Below, piece by piece: positions 17,821 through 26,075 of a DNA stretch of 64,000 nt. Every line of letters begins with the position of its first letter. The first letter of the stretch is position 1. The DNA comes from Pseudoalteromonas sp. R3 (lineage in GTDB: Bacteria; Pseudomonadota; Gammaproteobacteria; Enterobacterales; Alteromonadaceae): NCBI RefSeq assembly GCF_004014715.1, contig NZ_CP034834.1:1054001-1118000 (forward strand). Reading direction: 5' to 3'. The notes below the pieces were generated by a model. The model saw nothing but the letters and a program-made list of their open reading frames with translations, was not told the DNA's origin and made no database searches. The position numbers were made by a program, and so were the translations under genes.

Positions 17821-19899
17821 ATGTTAAATTCTAATCATTTAAAAGTCACAGCAGCTGCGCTGTCGTTGGCGTTGCTCAGTGCATGTGGTTCAGGGAGTGA
17901 TGGTAATTCCGCAGGCCAGGGCCCTGGTAATGGGGGGGTCCAAACTCCACCTGATAAAGTGCCTGACTTATCTACTGGTGAGGCCAGCGCGAAAAAGCTA
18001 CGCAAAGCCAGTGCAGAGGACTTTGCGACTTACCTTAAAAATGGTGTTTATCTGTCTCAGCACAGAACGTCAGACGTAGCAGACGGCTCCGAAGCAGGCA
18101 CGTCTCCAACTTCTGGTGAACCTCCCGCTTTTTCCACCACCAATGTACAGGAATCAGCAGTAGATGAGAGTGACCGGATAAAGTATGACGGTGACTACTT
18201 ATATATTGCAAACACGACGGATTTTCAGGCGGCAGAAGGGGAGCATCAGCAGTCTGTGCGCATTCTGAAACGTGGAGAAGCGGGAGAGCTTACGCCACTT
18301 TCCAGTTTGATAGCCAGTAGGGGTTACTATTCGAAACAACGTCTTTACCTGAAGGAGGATAACCTCGCCGTCGTACTCAGTAATGAGGGGGGCATATTCG
18401 GGATAGAGCCCGCCATTGATGGAGTCTTTTCCACCACAGTGGTACCTGAGCCGGTTGCTCAGGATTTTACGCTGGCACGTGTTGATATTCAAGATCCCGC
18501 ACAGAGCAATATTACGCATCAGTTACGCTTTGATGGTGAGCTGGTGGACTCACGTGTTATAGGTGACTCGCTTTATTTGGTTAGTGAATTTACAGCGCGT
18601 TTTGATGGTTTTGAGCAACAAGGAGAAGATCTCAACCTGACTAACTACCAGAAAATATTGGCGACGGATATCTCCGAGTTGTTACCCAAAGTGACCGATA
18701 TCAAGACCGGAACACAAAAACTAATGGTAGACCCCGCTACTTGCTATGTACCGGAACAAGCATCGGAGCTTAATGGTTATCATCAAATTACCTCAGTCAC
18801 GCGTGTGTCACTAAGCGATCCCGACTCTCTGACTTCCACCTGTATTGCAAATCGAACGCGGGGGATCTATATGTCACAGAAAAACCTCTACCTCTACGGC
18901 TATTATTACGATCCAGAGGACGTGACTTTTGAGGACACAACCCAGACAGTTATGCACCAATTCAGTCTGACCGAAAATGCGGCGACTTACAGCGCATCCG
19001 GCAGAGTTGCCGGCCGATTAGGCAGTGGAAATACCAACCTTCGCTTTAGCGAACACAATGATTTGCTGCGTGTAGTAACGTCACGCTTCACCGAGGTAAA
19101 TGGTATGGTGCACAAACTGTATATACTGGAGAAGCAAGGCGATAATCTGGCACTGCTCAGCCAGTTGCCCAACGATACTCGACCCACGCCAATCGGAAAA
19201 GTTTCTGACAATGGTTTGGTGGAGGAAGATATCTATGCGGTGCGTTTTTTTGGTGATAAAGCTTATATCGTGACATTCCGCCAGATTGATCCTCTGTATG
19301 TGCTCGATCTCAGCGAGCGAAATGACCCTAAAATAACCGGTGCATTGGAAATACCCGGGTACTCAGCATATCTTCACCCGGTTTCAGACACTTTGTTAGT
19401 AGGGATTGGTCAGAATGTGCAGGATTGGTTTATCGACCCTGTTGCGCAGAGTGATGACCAGATAGGCGCAAAGGTAAGCCTTTTTGATGTCAGCAACATA
19501 GGCGCGCCAACCTTACTGCAGGAAAAAGTATTTCCCGGCGGATATAGCCCAGTAGAGTTTGACTATCATGCATTTAGCTATATAAAGCACAGTGAAGAGG
19601 TATTCAGAATGACGTTACCTATAGAAAGCTGGCTCACTCAGGATGAGAGCGACAATAGTGTGACCTGGTATCGACGCAGTGAATTAGCTGCATTCGAAGT
19701 GCACAGTGGTGAAACGCCAAAGCTACAGTATATGGGCAGTAGTGTTATTGAACCGCAATCGGACTCAGAGCTTCAGGGTTATGTTTGGTCAGGAGATGAT
19801 CGTAGCGTGATACATGACGATCATATCTACTACGTACATGGCAACTTTGTCTGGTCAAGCCTATGGCAAACACCCCAGAATACTACAGGACCATTCTGA
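17821..19899 (+). CDS. Beta-propeller domain lipoprotein (secreted C-terminal beta-propeller family)
   Basis: The 692-residue protein begins with a lipoprotein signal peptide whose lipobox is LLSAC, so the mature N-terminal cysteine is residue 22, followed by a Gly/Ser-rich linker. The rest fits the COG4880-type beta-propeller family: FSTTNVQESAVDESDRIKYDGDYLYIAN near the start is its hallmark, and later repeats read GDKAYIVTFRQIDPLYVLDLS and VSLFDVSN. Members are extracytoplasmic and of unknown function. A strong AAGGAGACAACCA ribosome site fixes the start. It is transcribed divergently from the MipA operon across a 160-base spacer. Confidence 0.88.
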   Translation: MLNSNHLKVTAAALSLALLSACGSGSDGNSAGQGPGNGGVQTPPDKVPDLSTGEASAKKLRKASAEDFATYLKNGVYLSQHRTSDVADGSEAGTSPTSGEPPAFSTTNVQESAVDESDRIKYDGDYLYIANTTDFQAAEGEHQQSVRILKRGEAGELTPLSSLIASRGYYSKQRLYLKEDNLAVVLSNEGGIFGIEPAIDGVFSTTVVPEPVAQDFTLARVDIQDPAQSNITHQLRFDGELVDSRVIGDSLYLVSEFTARFDGFEQQGEDLNLTNYQKILATDISELLPKVTDIKTGTQKLMVDPATCYVPEQASELNGYHQITSVTRVSLSDPDSLTSTCIANRTRGIYMSQKNLYLYGYYYDPEDVTFEDTTQTVMHQFSLTENAATYSASGRVAGRLGSGNTNLRFSEHNDLLRVVTSRFTEVNGMVHKLYILEKQGDNLALLSQLPNDTRPTPIGKVSDNGLVEEDIYAVRFFGDKAYIVTFRQIDPLYVLDLSERNDPKITGALEIPGYSAYLHPVSDTLLVGIGQNVQDWFIDPVAQSDDQIGAKVSLFDVSNIGAPTLLQEKVFPGGYSPVEFDYHAFSYIKHSEEVFRMTLPIESWLTQDESDNSVTWYRRSELAAFEVHSGETPKLQYMGSSVIEPQSDSELQGYVWSGDDRSVIHDDHIYYVHGNFVWSSLWQTPQNTTGPF

Positions 19900-19954
19900 T
19901 GTGATTCAGCTCAACGACGCAACCGGGTTCTTGTTCCGGCTGCGTCATTGGTGT

Positions 19955-20476
19955 TTAATTTGGCGTGATCAAGCCAAGCTTCTGGTCATGACACCATTTA
20001 CCACCGAGCTGGTAGTTGTCTTTAAGTGTACCCTCGTGCTCAAAGCCTAACTTGGTCAGTAAGTTAAAAGAGGGCTCATTGCCCTCGGTTACGGTTGCCG
20101 TTAGTTTGTGATAACCACACTCGTTGAAAGCAAAGTCAATCACCGCTTTAGTTGACTCTTTGGCGTACCCTTTGCCCTGATGTGAGGGATCAAGCATAAA
20201 CCCGAGCTCTGCCTGTTGGAAGGGCACCCAGTTGCACAAAAAGCCATGCAATCCAACTGGAGCACCTGATTGGCGGTCTTCAATAAGCAATGTTAGCCAG
20301 TGGTTTTGCTGTTTTCGCCAGCGAGGCAGGCGGCGATTAAATTGACCACGAATAAAGTCATGGTCAGGCAGGTCTTTAATAAACCGCATCACCTGAGGCT
20401 GCTGGTGCAGGTAGAGGAAAAATGACCAGTCTTCATTGGTCAAAGGCCTGAGTAAGAGTCTTGGGGTTTCTATCAC
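19955..20476 (-). CDS. GNAT family N-acetyltransferase, RimJ/RimL type
   Basis: The 173-residue protein opens with ETPRLLLRPLTNEDW, typical of the RimJ/RimL-like group, and carries the acetyl-CoA-binding segment ELGFMLDPSHQGKGYAKESTKAVIDFAF followed by LTATVTEGNEPSFNLLTKLGFEHEG. The start is GTG 20476 behind AAGGAAA; an ATG just upstream is out of frame. It follows pxpA by 24 bases on the same strand, so the two are probably cotranscribed, although a functional link is not evident. The substrate is unknown. Confidence 0.88.
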   Translation of the reverse strand: MIETPRLLLRPLTNEDWSFFLYLHQQPQVMRFIKDLPDHDFIRGQFNRRLPRWRKQQNHWLTLLIEDRQSGAPVGLHGFLCNWVPFQQAELGFMLDPSHQGKGYAKESTKAVIDFAFNECGYHKLTATVTEGNEPSFNLLTKLGFEHEGTLKDNYQLGGKWCHDQKLGLITPN

Positions 20477-20500
20477 AACATTTTCCTTATGAGTTATTGT

Positions 20501-21232
20501 TTAGGTTTGAAAAAGTAGTGCTTTGATGGCGACAATTTGCGCAATGCTGTCTGGGTTATCACCGTGAACACACAGTGTATCTGCTTTGAGCGGCAGTAAA
20601 CGCCCGCTGGAAGTCGTAACTGTGCCTTGGGTGACCAGCTGTTTAACCTGCGCCAGGAGTTGAGCTTCGTTATGTACTGCGTTGGGCTGCGCGCGAGGGC
20701 TTAGGAGTCCTTCGTCTGTGTATAGCCTGTCTGCAAAGGCCTCAAACAGCAATTCTACACCAAATTGTGACGCAAGACGTGCGTGATGGTCTTGCTTGGC
20801 CGTTGCCAGGATCATCAGTTTAAGCTGCGCAGGGTACAATGACATTGCTTTGAGTACCTGAACCAGTATACCTTCGTCGCGCATCATGTCATTGTACAGT
20901 GCGCCGTGTGGTTTAACGTACTGCAACGTCATTTCATGTACGCGTGCCATTCCCTCCAGTGCAGCTATTTGATAATGCAAAATATTGATAAGCTCACTTT
21001 CACTGAGGGTCATAGAGCGACGTCCAAACCCTTGCAGATCAGGGTAACTGGGGTGAGCGCCAATCCCGACCTTATGCGTTTTGGCAAGTGTCAAAGTAGA
21101 TGCCATAACATTGGGGTCGCCTGCATGAAACCCGCACGCTATGTTGGCCAGATCAATATGGGGCATAACCTGATCGTCCAGGCCCATTTTCCAGGCGCCA
21201 TAGCTTTCGCCTAAATCGCAATTTAACAGCAT
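20501..21232 (-). CDS. pxpA: 5-oxoprolinase subunit A (LamB/YcsF family)
   Basis: From ATG 21232 the product is 243 residues and begins MLLNCDLGESYGAWK, followed by IDLANIACGFHAGDPNVM and VGIGAHPSYPDLQGFGRR, the LamB/YcsF signatures. HGALYNDMMRDE and LFEAFADRLYTDEGLLSPR further support it. PxpA acts with PxpB and PxpC to hydrolyse 5-oxoproline to glutamate using ATP. Neither pxpB nor pxpC is present here; instead a DUF1445 protein gene lies immediately upstream, as in the Bacillus ycsI-ycsF neighbourhood. A GTG start at 21271 is possible but adds a non-conserved extension. Confidence 0.9.
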   Translation of the reverse strand: MLLNCDLGESYGAWKMGLDDQVMPHIDLANIACGFHAGDPNVMASTLTLAKTHKVGIGAHPSYPDLQGFGRRSMTLSESELINILHYQIAALEGMARVHEMTLQYVKPHGALYNDMMRDEGILVQVLKAMSLYPAQLKLMILATAKQDHHARLASQFGVELLFEAFADRLYTDEGLLSPRAQPNAVHNEAQLLAQVKQLVTQGTVTTSSGRLLPLKADTLCVHGDNPDSIAQIVAIKALLFQT

Positions 21233-21327
21233 GAGTTGCTCTTTTGTTTGGTTTTTATTGAACCTTAACACGGATCATCGTTGAACGTTAGAGCATCAGC
21301 AGACAGAACAGAGACCTCTGGCTTAAC

Positions 21328-22125
21328 TCAGCTGATCACAAGACTGAGATCTGCTTTATCCGTCACCAGCAGATGTTGTGGGCTGTTAATAATACACCAC
21401 TCGGGTGCTGCCCGGGTGATGGCAAGATGCGCAGTTAAGCTGGTGGTCCAGAAGACGGGTATATCACCCGAATTAATACAAAGCGGCTCGCCAAAGTTTG
21501 GTTTACTCAGGTTGGTAATTCCTATTTCGCCCGAGTCACCGAAATGAACAGGGATGCCATGAGGTACCCGACTCACTGAACCGGCCTGAATTGCTCGGAT
21601 CAATGTCAGCTTATTCATAGGGCGCATGCATACCACCTTTGGCCCACCAAACGGCTCGACCTGATGGCTTTCGATATTGCTGATATACATTGGTAAAGAG
21701 TGAGTCGGATTAGCAAGTGGACTGGCAATGCCAAAAGAGTGTAAAACAGTGTCAAATGCCAGATGACTGGCCAGTGCAAAAGCGACGAAATCATCCCGCC
21801 ATAGATGCGAAATATCAGAGACTTCTTCGGTCAGCTGGCCTTGTTTAAGTATACGATAGCGTGGAATATCTGTGCGTATATCAATATCCTGACCCAGTTG
21901 ATCCAGGTGATAATTGCCTGGCGAAATACTGCTTGCCAACAACGGGCAGCAGTCAGCATTGTGCTGACAGTAGGTCTGGAATTCAAACGCATTGGCTTCT
22001 GGTAAGATTAAGATATTGCATTGGGCAAAACCGGGTACAAAGCCATTGGTTGGACCGGAGTAATCTCCGGCCCGGATCATGGCGCGAATAGCGTTAGGTG
22101 CAGTGAGTGATGCCTTGGGGTCCAT
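21328..22125 (-). CDS. DUF1445 / D-glutamate cyclase-like putative hydro-lyase
   Basis: The product is about 265 residues and shows the family features IRAGDYSGPTNGFVPGFAQCNILILP, DIRTDIPRYRI, FVAFALASHLAFDTVL and VPHGIPVHFGDSGEIGI, with the C-terminal VFWTTSLTAHLAI. Homologues include YcsI of Bacillus and the D-glutamate cyclase domain, which interconverts D-glutamate and 5-oxo-D-proline. That activity would fit the neighbouring pxpA. Two starts are possible, 22137 and 22125; an AGGA element lies just upstream of 22125. It is 95 bases upstream of pxpA and downstream of the GH3 gene on the same strand. Confidence 0.85.
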   Translation of the reverse strand: MDPKASLTAPNAIRAMIRAGDYSGPTNGFVPGFAQCNILILPEANAFEFQTYCQHNADCCPLLASSISPGNYHLDQLGQDIDIRTDIPRYRILKQGQLTEEVSDISHLWRDDFVAFALASHLAFDTVLHSFGIASPLANPTHSLPMYISNIESHQVEPFGGPKVVCMRPMNKLTLIRAIQAGSVSRVPHGIPVHFGDSGEIGITNLSKPNFGEPLCINSGDIPVFWTTSLTAHLAITRAAPEWCIINSPQHLLVTDKADLSLVIS

Positions 22126-22189
22126 ACTTGTCCTCATCAGATAACAGGCTGATTTAACAACATCTCCCCAATATTATAGGCCGATACGA

Positions 22190-24013
22190 TTAATCTGCCT
22201 GTTTGTCTATGCTGACGGGGAGCGTACCATTGGCTTTGGCCTTACCCATTATCACTTGTGCAAGGGCGGTGTACGCAGGGCCGCTCACCTGGTGCTCGGT
22301 TTCAACATCTACGTTATACGCGTAGCTTGCCAGTACAGCATGGCTGTATGGCGCAAAGCGAGTAATTTCATATGGTGCGCGTAAACTGATGAAAACCGTA
22401 GGGGTATTCTGCGCTTGGGCGAATATCATTAACTCTTGTAGGGCCTCTGGCTGGGCTTTTGTGTTTACTGCAAATTTGGCTAATGTGGCCAGGTCGTCCA
22501 TTCCTCCAATTTCAGCGGCACTTTGAGCTGGGGAAGCGTGACCGGCAATCACCCAATCAGCACGCTGGATATCTGACTTTGCTTGCTGTGGATTAAACCC
22601 CTGAAGACTAGACATTGTCACGGTGAGTGGATGCGCTGAGTTGGCCAGCAACGCCTGTTTAAGGGCCGTGGCTTTTTGTTTATCTGGCATGATCAGGTGA
22701 ATGTGTTGATCAGCGCGAATTGTCAGTGGCAACAGATTATCATTTTTCACCTCGGTAATGGCCGCCAGAGCAAGTTCGGCCTCTACTTTACGATGTTGGG
22801 GACTACCCAGTACTGATTCAGCGATGGCGGTTGATAGGTGGCGTTTTTCGGGTAAAAAACGTGCTTTAAGCTCGCTAATTCTTTTGGCTGAAAGTTTGAG
22901 CTCAGAGACCTCTAGCTGAGTGGTGGCTGTTTGGTAAAGCTTGTCCATAAATTGCCTGAATTTACTGATATCTTCCGTGCTACGTATCGCAAAAGGCATA
23001 AGAGCAATATCTACGCCGGCTGCAAAGGTTTCTATGACAGCCTGCTCAGGAGCAAAGAAGTCACTGATCCCAGCCATGTCGAGCGCATCTGTGATAGTGA
23101 CACCCTGATACCCTAGTTGACCCCGTAATAAGTCGTGCATTATCTTGCGTGACATGGTGGCTGGACGTAGCATTTTCTCACCATGTTTGTTGAGGATTTG
23201 CGTATCATCCAAAGCCGGATATTGAATATGTGCTGTCATCAGCATACCCGGAGCGTGGTGCTTGATGATGGTCGCAAATGGTGCGATGTCCTGTTGGTAA
23301 ATTTGATCAGGAGAGTGATTGACCCGAGGTAATCCTGTGTGGCTGTCTACATTGGTATCACCATGGCCTGGGAAATGTTTAACGGCTGAAATAACCCCTT
23401 GTTGCTCAAATGCCTTAACTTGCGCGGCTCCGAGCTTTGCGACCATGTCGGGGCTCTCACCAAATGAACGTACATTGATGACTGGGTTGTCTGGATTGGC
23501 ATTGACGTCCACAGTGGGGGCGAAGTTAACATTGATCCCAAGCGCTGCCAGCTCTTTTCCTATCACAGAGGCGACTTCATGCGCGTAGTGGGTGCCATGT
23601 TTTGCATAGCTTGCACCAATACTCATATTGCCAGTAAATGAGGTTGCCTCGGCACGATTGATTCTGGCGACCCTGCCACCCTCCTGATCGATGGCGATAA
23701 ATGGGGGAACCTCAGTTGCCTGATACAGTTGGCTTGTTAGTGCGACGATCTGGTCAATTTCCTGTACGTTTTCGGCAAACAGAATTACCCCGCCGATATG
23801 ATACTCCCGGAGGATGTCTTTTAGCTGCGGTGGCAGAGACGTCATAGGCGCTCTGCACTGAGTCCCCTTGCCTTGTTCACAAAAGTATCTCAAATCAAGC
23901 ATCAGTTTTTGGCCAATCAGAGGGCGTAATTCAGGTGCAACTGTGGCACTGTGGCTTTGGGCTGTCAGGGTCATGAGCAAACCTATTAGAAGTATGCGAA
24001 ACAAAGTATTCAT
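22190..24013 (-). CDS. Glycoside hydrolase family 3, exported NagZ-like beta-N-acetylhexosaminidase
   Basis: From ATG 24013 the product is 607 residues with a signal peptide MNTLFRILLIGLLMTLTAQS ending near AHSA. The GH3 catalytic barrel shows IDQEGGRVARI, FAPTVDVNANPDNPVI, the histidine loop VKHFPGHGDTNVDSHTGLP typical of NagZ, and ITDALDM for the nucleophile region. A second alpha/beta domain follows (about residues 380-600), making it longer than cytoplasmic NagZ (about 340). It is therefore probably a periplasmic or secreted enzyme acting on GlcNAc-containing glycans such as chitin or peptidoglycan fragments. The longer start at 24046 lacks a ribosome site. Confidence 0.88.
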   Translation of the reverse strand: MNTLFRILLIGLLMTLTAQSHSATVAPELRPLIGQKLMLDLRYFCEQGKGTQCRAPMTSLPPQLKDILREYHIGGVILFAENVQEIDQIVALTSQLYQATEVPPFIAIDQEGGRVARINRAEATSFTGNMSIGASYAKHGTHYAHEVASVIGKELAALGINVNFAPTVDVNANPDNPVINVRSFGESPDMVAKLGAAQVKAFEQQGVISAVKHFPGHGDTNVDSHTGLPRVNHSPDQIYQQDIAPFATIIKHHAPGMLMTAHIQYPALDDTQILNKHGEKMLRPATMSRKIMHDLLRGQLGYQGVTITDALDMAGISDFFAPEQAVIETFAAGVDIALMPFAIRSTEDISKFRQFMDKLYQTATTQLEVSELKLSAKRISELKARFLPEKRHLSTAIAESVLGSPQHRKVEAELALAAITEVKNDNLLPLTIRADQHIHLIMPDKQKATALKQALLANSAHPLTVTMSSLQGFNPQQAKSDIQRADWVIAGHASPAQSAAEIGGMDDLATLAKFAVNTKAQPEALQELMIFAQAQNTPTVFISLRAPYEITRFAPYSHAVLASYAYNVDVETEHQVSGPAYTALAQVIMGKAKANGTLPVSIDKQAD

Positions 24014-24156
24014 CGTTAATGTGCTATTTTTCTGGCACTCTATCATGCCATGGCGCTAAGATGGAGCAAATTAAGGTCGGTACACTATCTTAAACCGGTG
24101 TTAGTGAACGAGTTTTGAATATCAAGGTGCAAATAAGAAATTAAGAGGGAAGGACC

Positions 24157-24507
24157 ATGACACACCATACATTGAACTATGTAGAGTTTGCAGCGTCGGA
24201 CTTGACAGCGACGCAGGTATTTTTTGAATCGGTATTTGGCTGGCAATTTCAGTCATATGGTCCGGACTATGTCGCTTTCAGTGAGTCTGGGCTGGAAGGT
24301 GGCTTTTTTCAAAGTGAAGTGTCTGCAAGCCAGGCCCTGGGGGCGCCATTACTGGTGCTCTACAGTCAGGACCTTGAGCAGACACAGCAAGCTATAGAGC
24401 AAGCTGGAGCCACAATCAACAAAGCCATTTTCAGCTTTCCGGGCGGCAGACGTTTTCATTTCATTGAACCAAGTGGTAACGAGTTGGCGGTGTGGAGCGA
24501 CAAATAA
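24157..24507 (+). CDS. VOC/glyoxalase family protein
   Basis: The 116-residue protein has the VOC fold signature: NYVEFAASDLTATQVFFESVFGWQF at the start, then SGLEGGFFQ and FPGGRRFHFIEPSGNELAVW at the end. Potential metal-ligand positions can be seen in E9 and E108, but no activity can be assigned. VOC proteins of this size act as dimers in dioxygenase, glyoxalase or drug-binding roles. It starts after AGGGAAGG. It stands alone between convergent and divergent neighbours. Confidence 0.88.
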   Translation: MTHHTLNYVEFAASDLTATQVFFESVFGWQFQSYGPDYVAFSESGLEGGFFQSEVSASQALGAPLLVLYSQDLEQTQQAIEQAGATINKAIFSFPGGRRFHFIEPSGNELAVWSDK

Positions 24508-24525
24508 CGTGAAACCGGTATTGAG

Positions 24526-25257
24526 TTAACTCGCAATTCCGACATCCAGTTTGGCAAACCACTCAAGGAACTCGGTGACGGCTTCTCCTTTGAACAAGCG
24601 GCCATGTTGTGGTGCCATTATACTGATATCCAGCTCTTTAACGCGGGCTATCCAGTTTGACTTGGCTCGGTTAGAGGGCATCCAGCGGCGGTGAAAATAC
24701 TCCATGTGTTTCACATGAGTGCCAAAATCTTCGACAAAAATGGGCGCATCCGTTTTTTCCAGTGCTGCGCCTACATCACCGCTCATCAGAATTTTTGCTT
24801 GTGGATCGTAGACATGGAAATTCCCGGATGAGTGCAGGTAATGTGCCGGTACTAGCTTGAGGCTAATGTCATTCAGACGTATCTCGCCGCCTTCATCCTT
24901 GATCCCCTGATATCTGATGTTGTTCATGCCAAAGTGACGAATGAACCCTTCCCATAGCCAGGGAGCGTGCAGGGTTGCGTTTGGCAGGGCTTTATCCCAC
25001 AGCCCAAGTGATGAAATGATGTCGGGATCCTGATGGGACGCGAATAACGTTGTGAGTTCTTCGAGTTCAATGTGCTGTAATATTGCGGCTAACATAGGTG
25101 AAAAAAGTTCAGTACCGCCCGGGTCGAGCAGCACAGCCTGACCTTTTCCTTTCACCAAATATTGGTTGGTATCTATGATTTTTTCTGGTTTCCCTTCATC
25201 CCGACCAAACATCAACCAGGTGTGGCTGGGAGCCTGAAACAGTTGTGTCGCTTTCAA
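24526..25257 (-). CDS. ODP/flavodiiron-like metallo-beta-lactamase-fold protein
   Basis: The 243-residue protein has the MBL fold without a flavodoxin domain. Candidate metal ligands sit in LFASHQDPDIIS (in place of the usual HxHxDH), PAHYLHSSGNFHVYD, LMSGDVG and MAPQHGRL, resembling the diiron site of flavodiiron proteins and of the oxygen-binding ODP proteins that serve chemotaxis in spirochaetes. It is encoded directly after, and overlapping, a chemoreceptor-like gene (TTGA overlap, TTG start), which fits an oxygen- or iron-sensing role. Enzymatic hydrolase activity is less likely given the motif. The ODP assignment rests on the motif and context. Confidence 0.78.
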   Translation of the reverse strand: MKATQLFQAPSHTWLMFGRDEGKPEKIIDTNQYLVKGKGQAVLLDPGGTELFSPMLAAILQHIELEELTTLFASHQDPDIISSLGLWDKALPNATLHAPWLWEGFIRHFGMNNIRYQGIKDEGGEIRLNDISLKLVPAHYLHSSGNFHVYDPQAKILMSGDVGAALEKTDAPIFVEDFGTHVKHMEYFHRRWMPSNRAKSNWIARVKELDISIMAPQHGRLFKGEAVTEFLEWFAKLDVGIAS

Positions 25258-25943
25258 TGCAAGGTGCCTCTTAGTGTATGAATTTCATTTAAGTTTACGG
25301 TGACAGATTGCTTGATTGTTTTGGCTGCACAGGCAATAAAGTCGGAGACGGATTGCAAGCTGTCGCTAAACTCTCCAGCATTCGATGCTTCAACTCTACT
25401 GGTCACAGCTATGTATTCAGCACTGCGCATCTGTTTGTTTATTTCTTCAAAAAAACTCTCAAGCTCTAGCAGGGCGACTTCGAGTTTCTTCGTCTGTTGC
25501 TGTCGTTCAAATTTCGCTTTGTGCTGTAGAGCTGCGAGTTGTACTGTGGATGCCAATGTCGCTGCTTGGCCGACCTGTAAATCAAACTGTGTACTGCGAA
25601 CTGCTTCAAGCGCGATTTTGAACAGCTGGTTGGATAATGTTGAGATGTGTGTCGTAGTTTTAATGGTTTGCTCTGAAAACTCATCAATAAAATTAGTGAT
25701 GGGCTTAAAACCAGACGCAGAGTCTCCTGCTCGAAGTGCGACAACTCGTGCATTTTTAGCAGTTAATGATAAGTTTTTAGCTTCAGCCAGAATGGCATCA
25801 AGGTTGGCAATAATACGCGCAACGCGAATAAAGCTGTCTACTATATTTTTATCGCTCAATGCGAAACTCCACTGGCTACGGGCTGCTTTCAAGACACTAG
25901 GATAAAATTCGCTGAAATTCCAGAAATCGGCATAATTGCACAC
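25254..25943 (-). CDS. Cytoplasmic chemoreceptor-like helical protein without a standard signalling tip
   Basis: The 229-residue protein has no transmembrane segment and is almost wholly alpha-helical. The phrases LSLTAKNARVVALRAGDSASGFKPITNFIDEF and IAVTSRVEASNAGEFSDSLQSVSDFI are reminiscent of MCP-tip sequences ([16 protein letters not shown]... GF.VVA.E), occurring twice in degenerate form. It may therefore be a duplicated, shortened MCP-like module. GTG start, no strong ribosome site seen. It precedes and overlaps the ODP-like gene, and both are divergent from the GGDEF-EAL gene (132-base spacer). The pair could feed oxygen or iron status to a signalling protein. Confidence 0.7.
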   Translation of the reverse strand: MCNYADFWNFSEFYPSVLKAARSQWSFALSDKNIVDSFIRVARIIANLDAILAEAKNLSLTAKNARVVALRAGDSASGFKPITNFIDEFSEQTIKTTTHISTLSNQLFKIALEAVRSTQFDLQVGQAATLASTVQLAALQHKAKFERQQQTKKLEVALLELESFFEEINKQMRSAEYIAVTSRVEASNAGEFSDSLQSVSDFIACAAKTIKQSVTVNLNEIHTLRGTLH

Positions 25944-26075
25944 TGAGTGAAAATGTTCTCAACAAGCTTAAACTCTTTCATTAACAAAGGCTTCAAAAGT
26001 GCACTGAAGTATTACCAAAGTAACGAGATTGCGACTAAGCTTGTCAGGTGCGCCTTATAAAAGAGCGGAGCCTGA

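Noticed and set aside
25300..25905. 201-codon open frame on the plus strand
   Set aside because: It is antisense to the chemoreceptor-like gene, has low-complexity Cys/Ser-rich composition and no ribosome site, and is a shadow of that helical protein.
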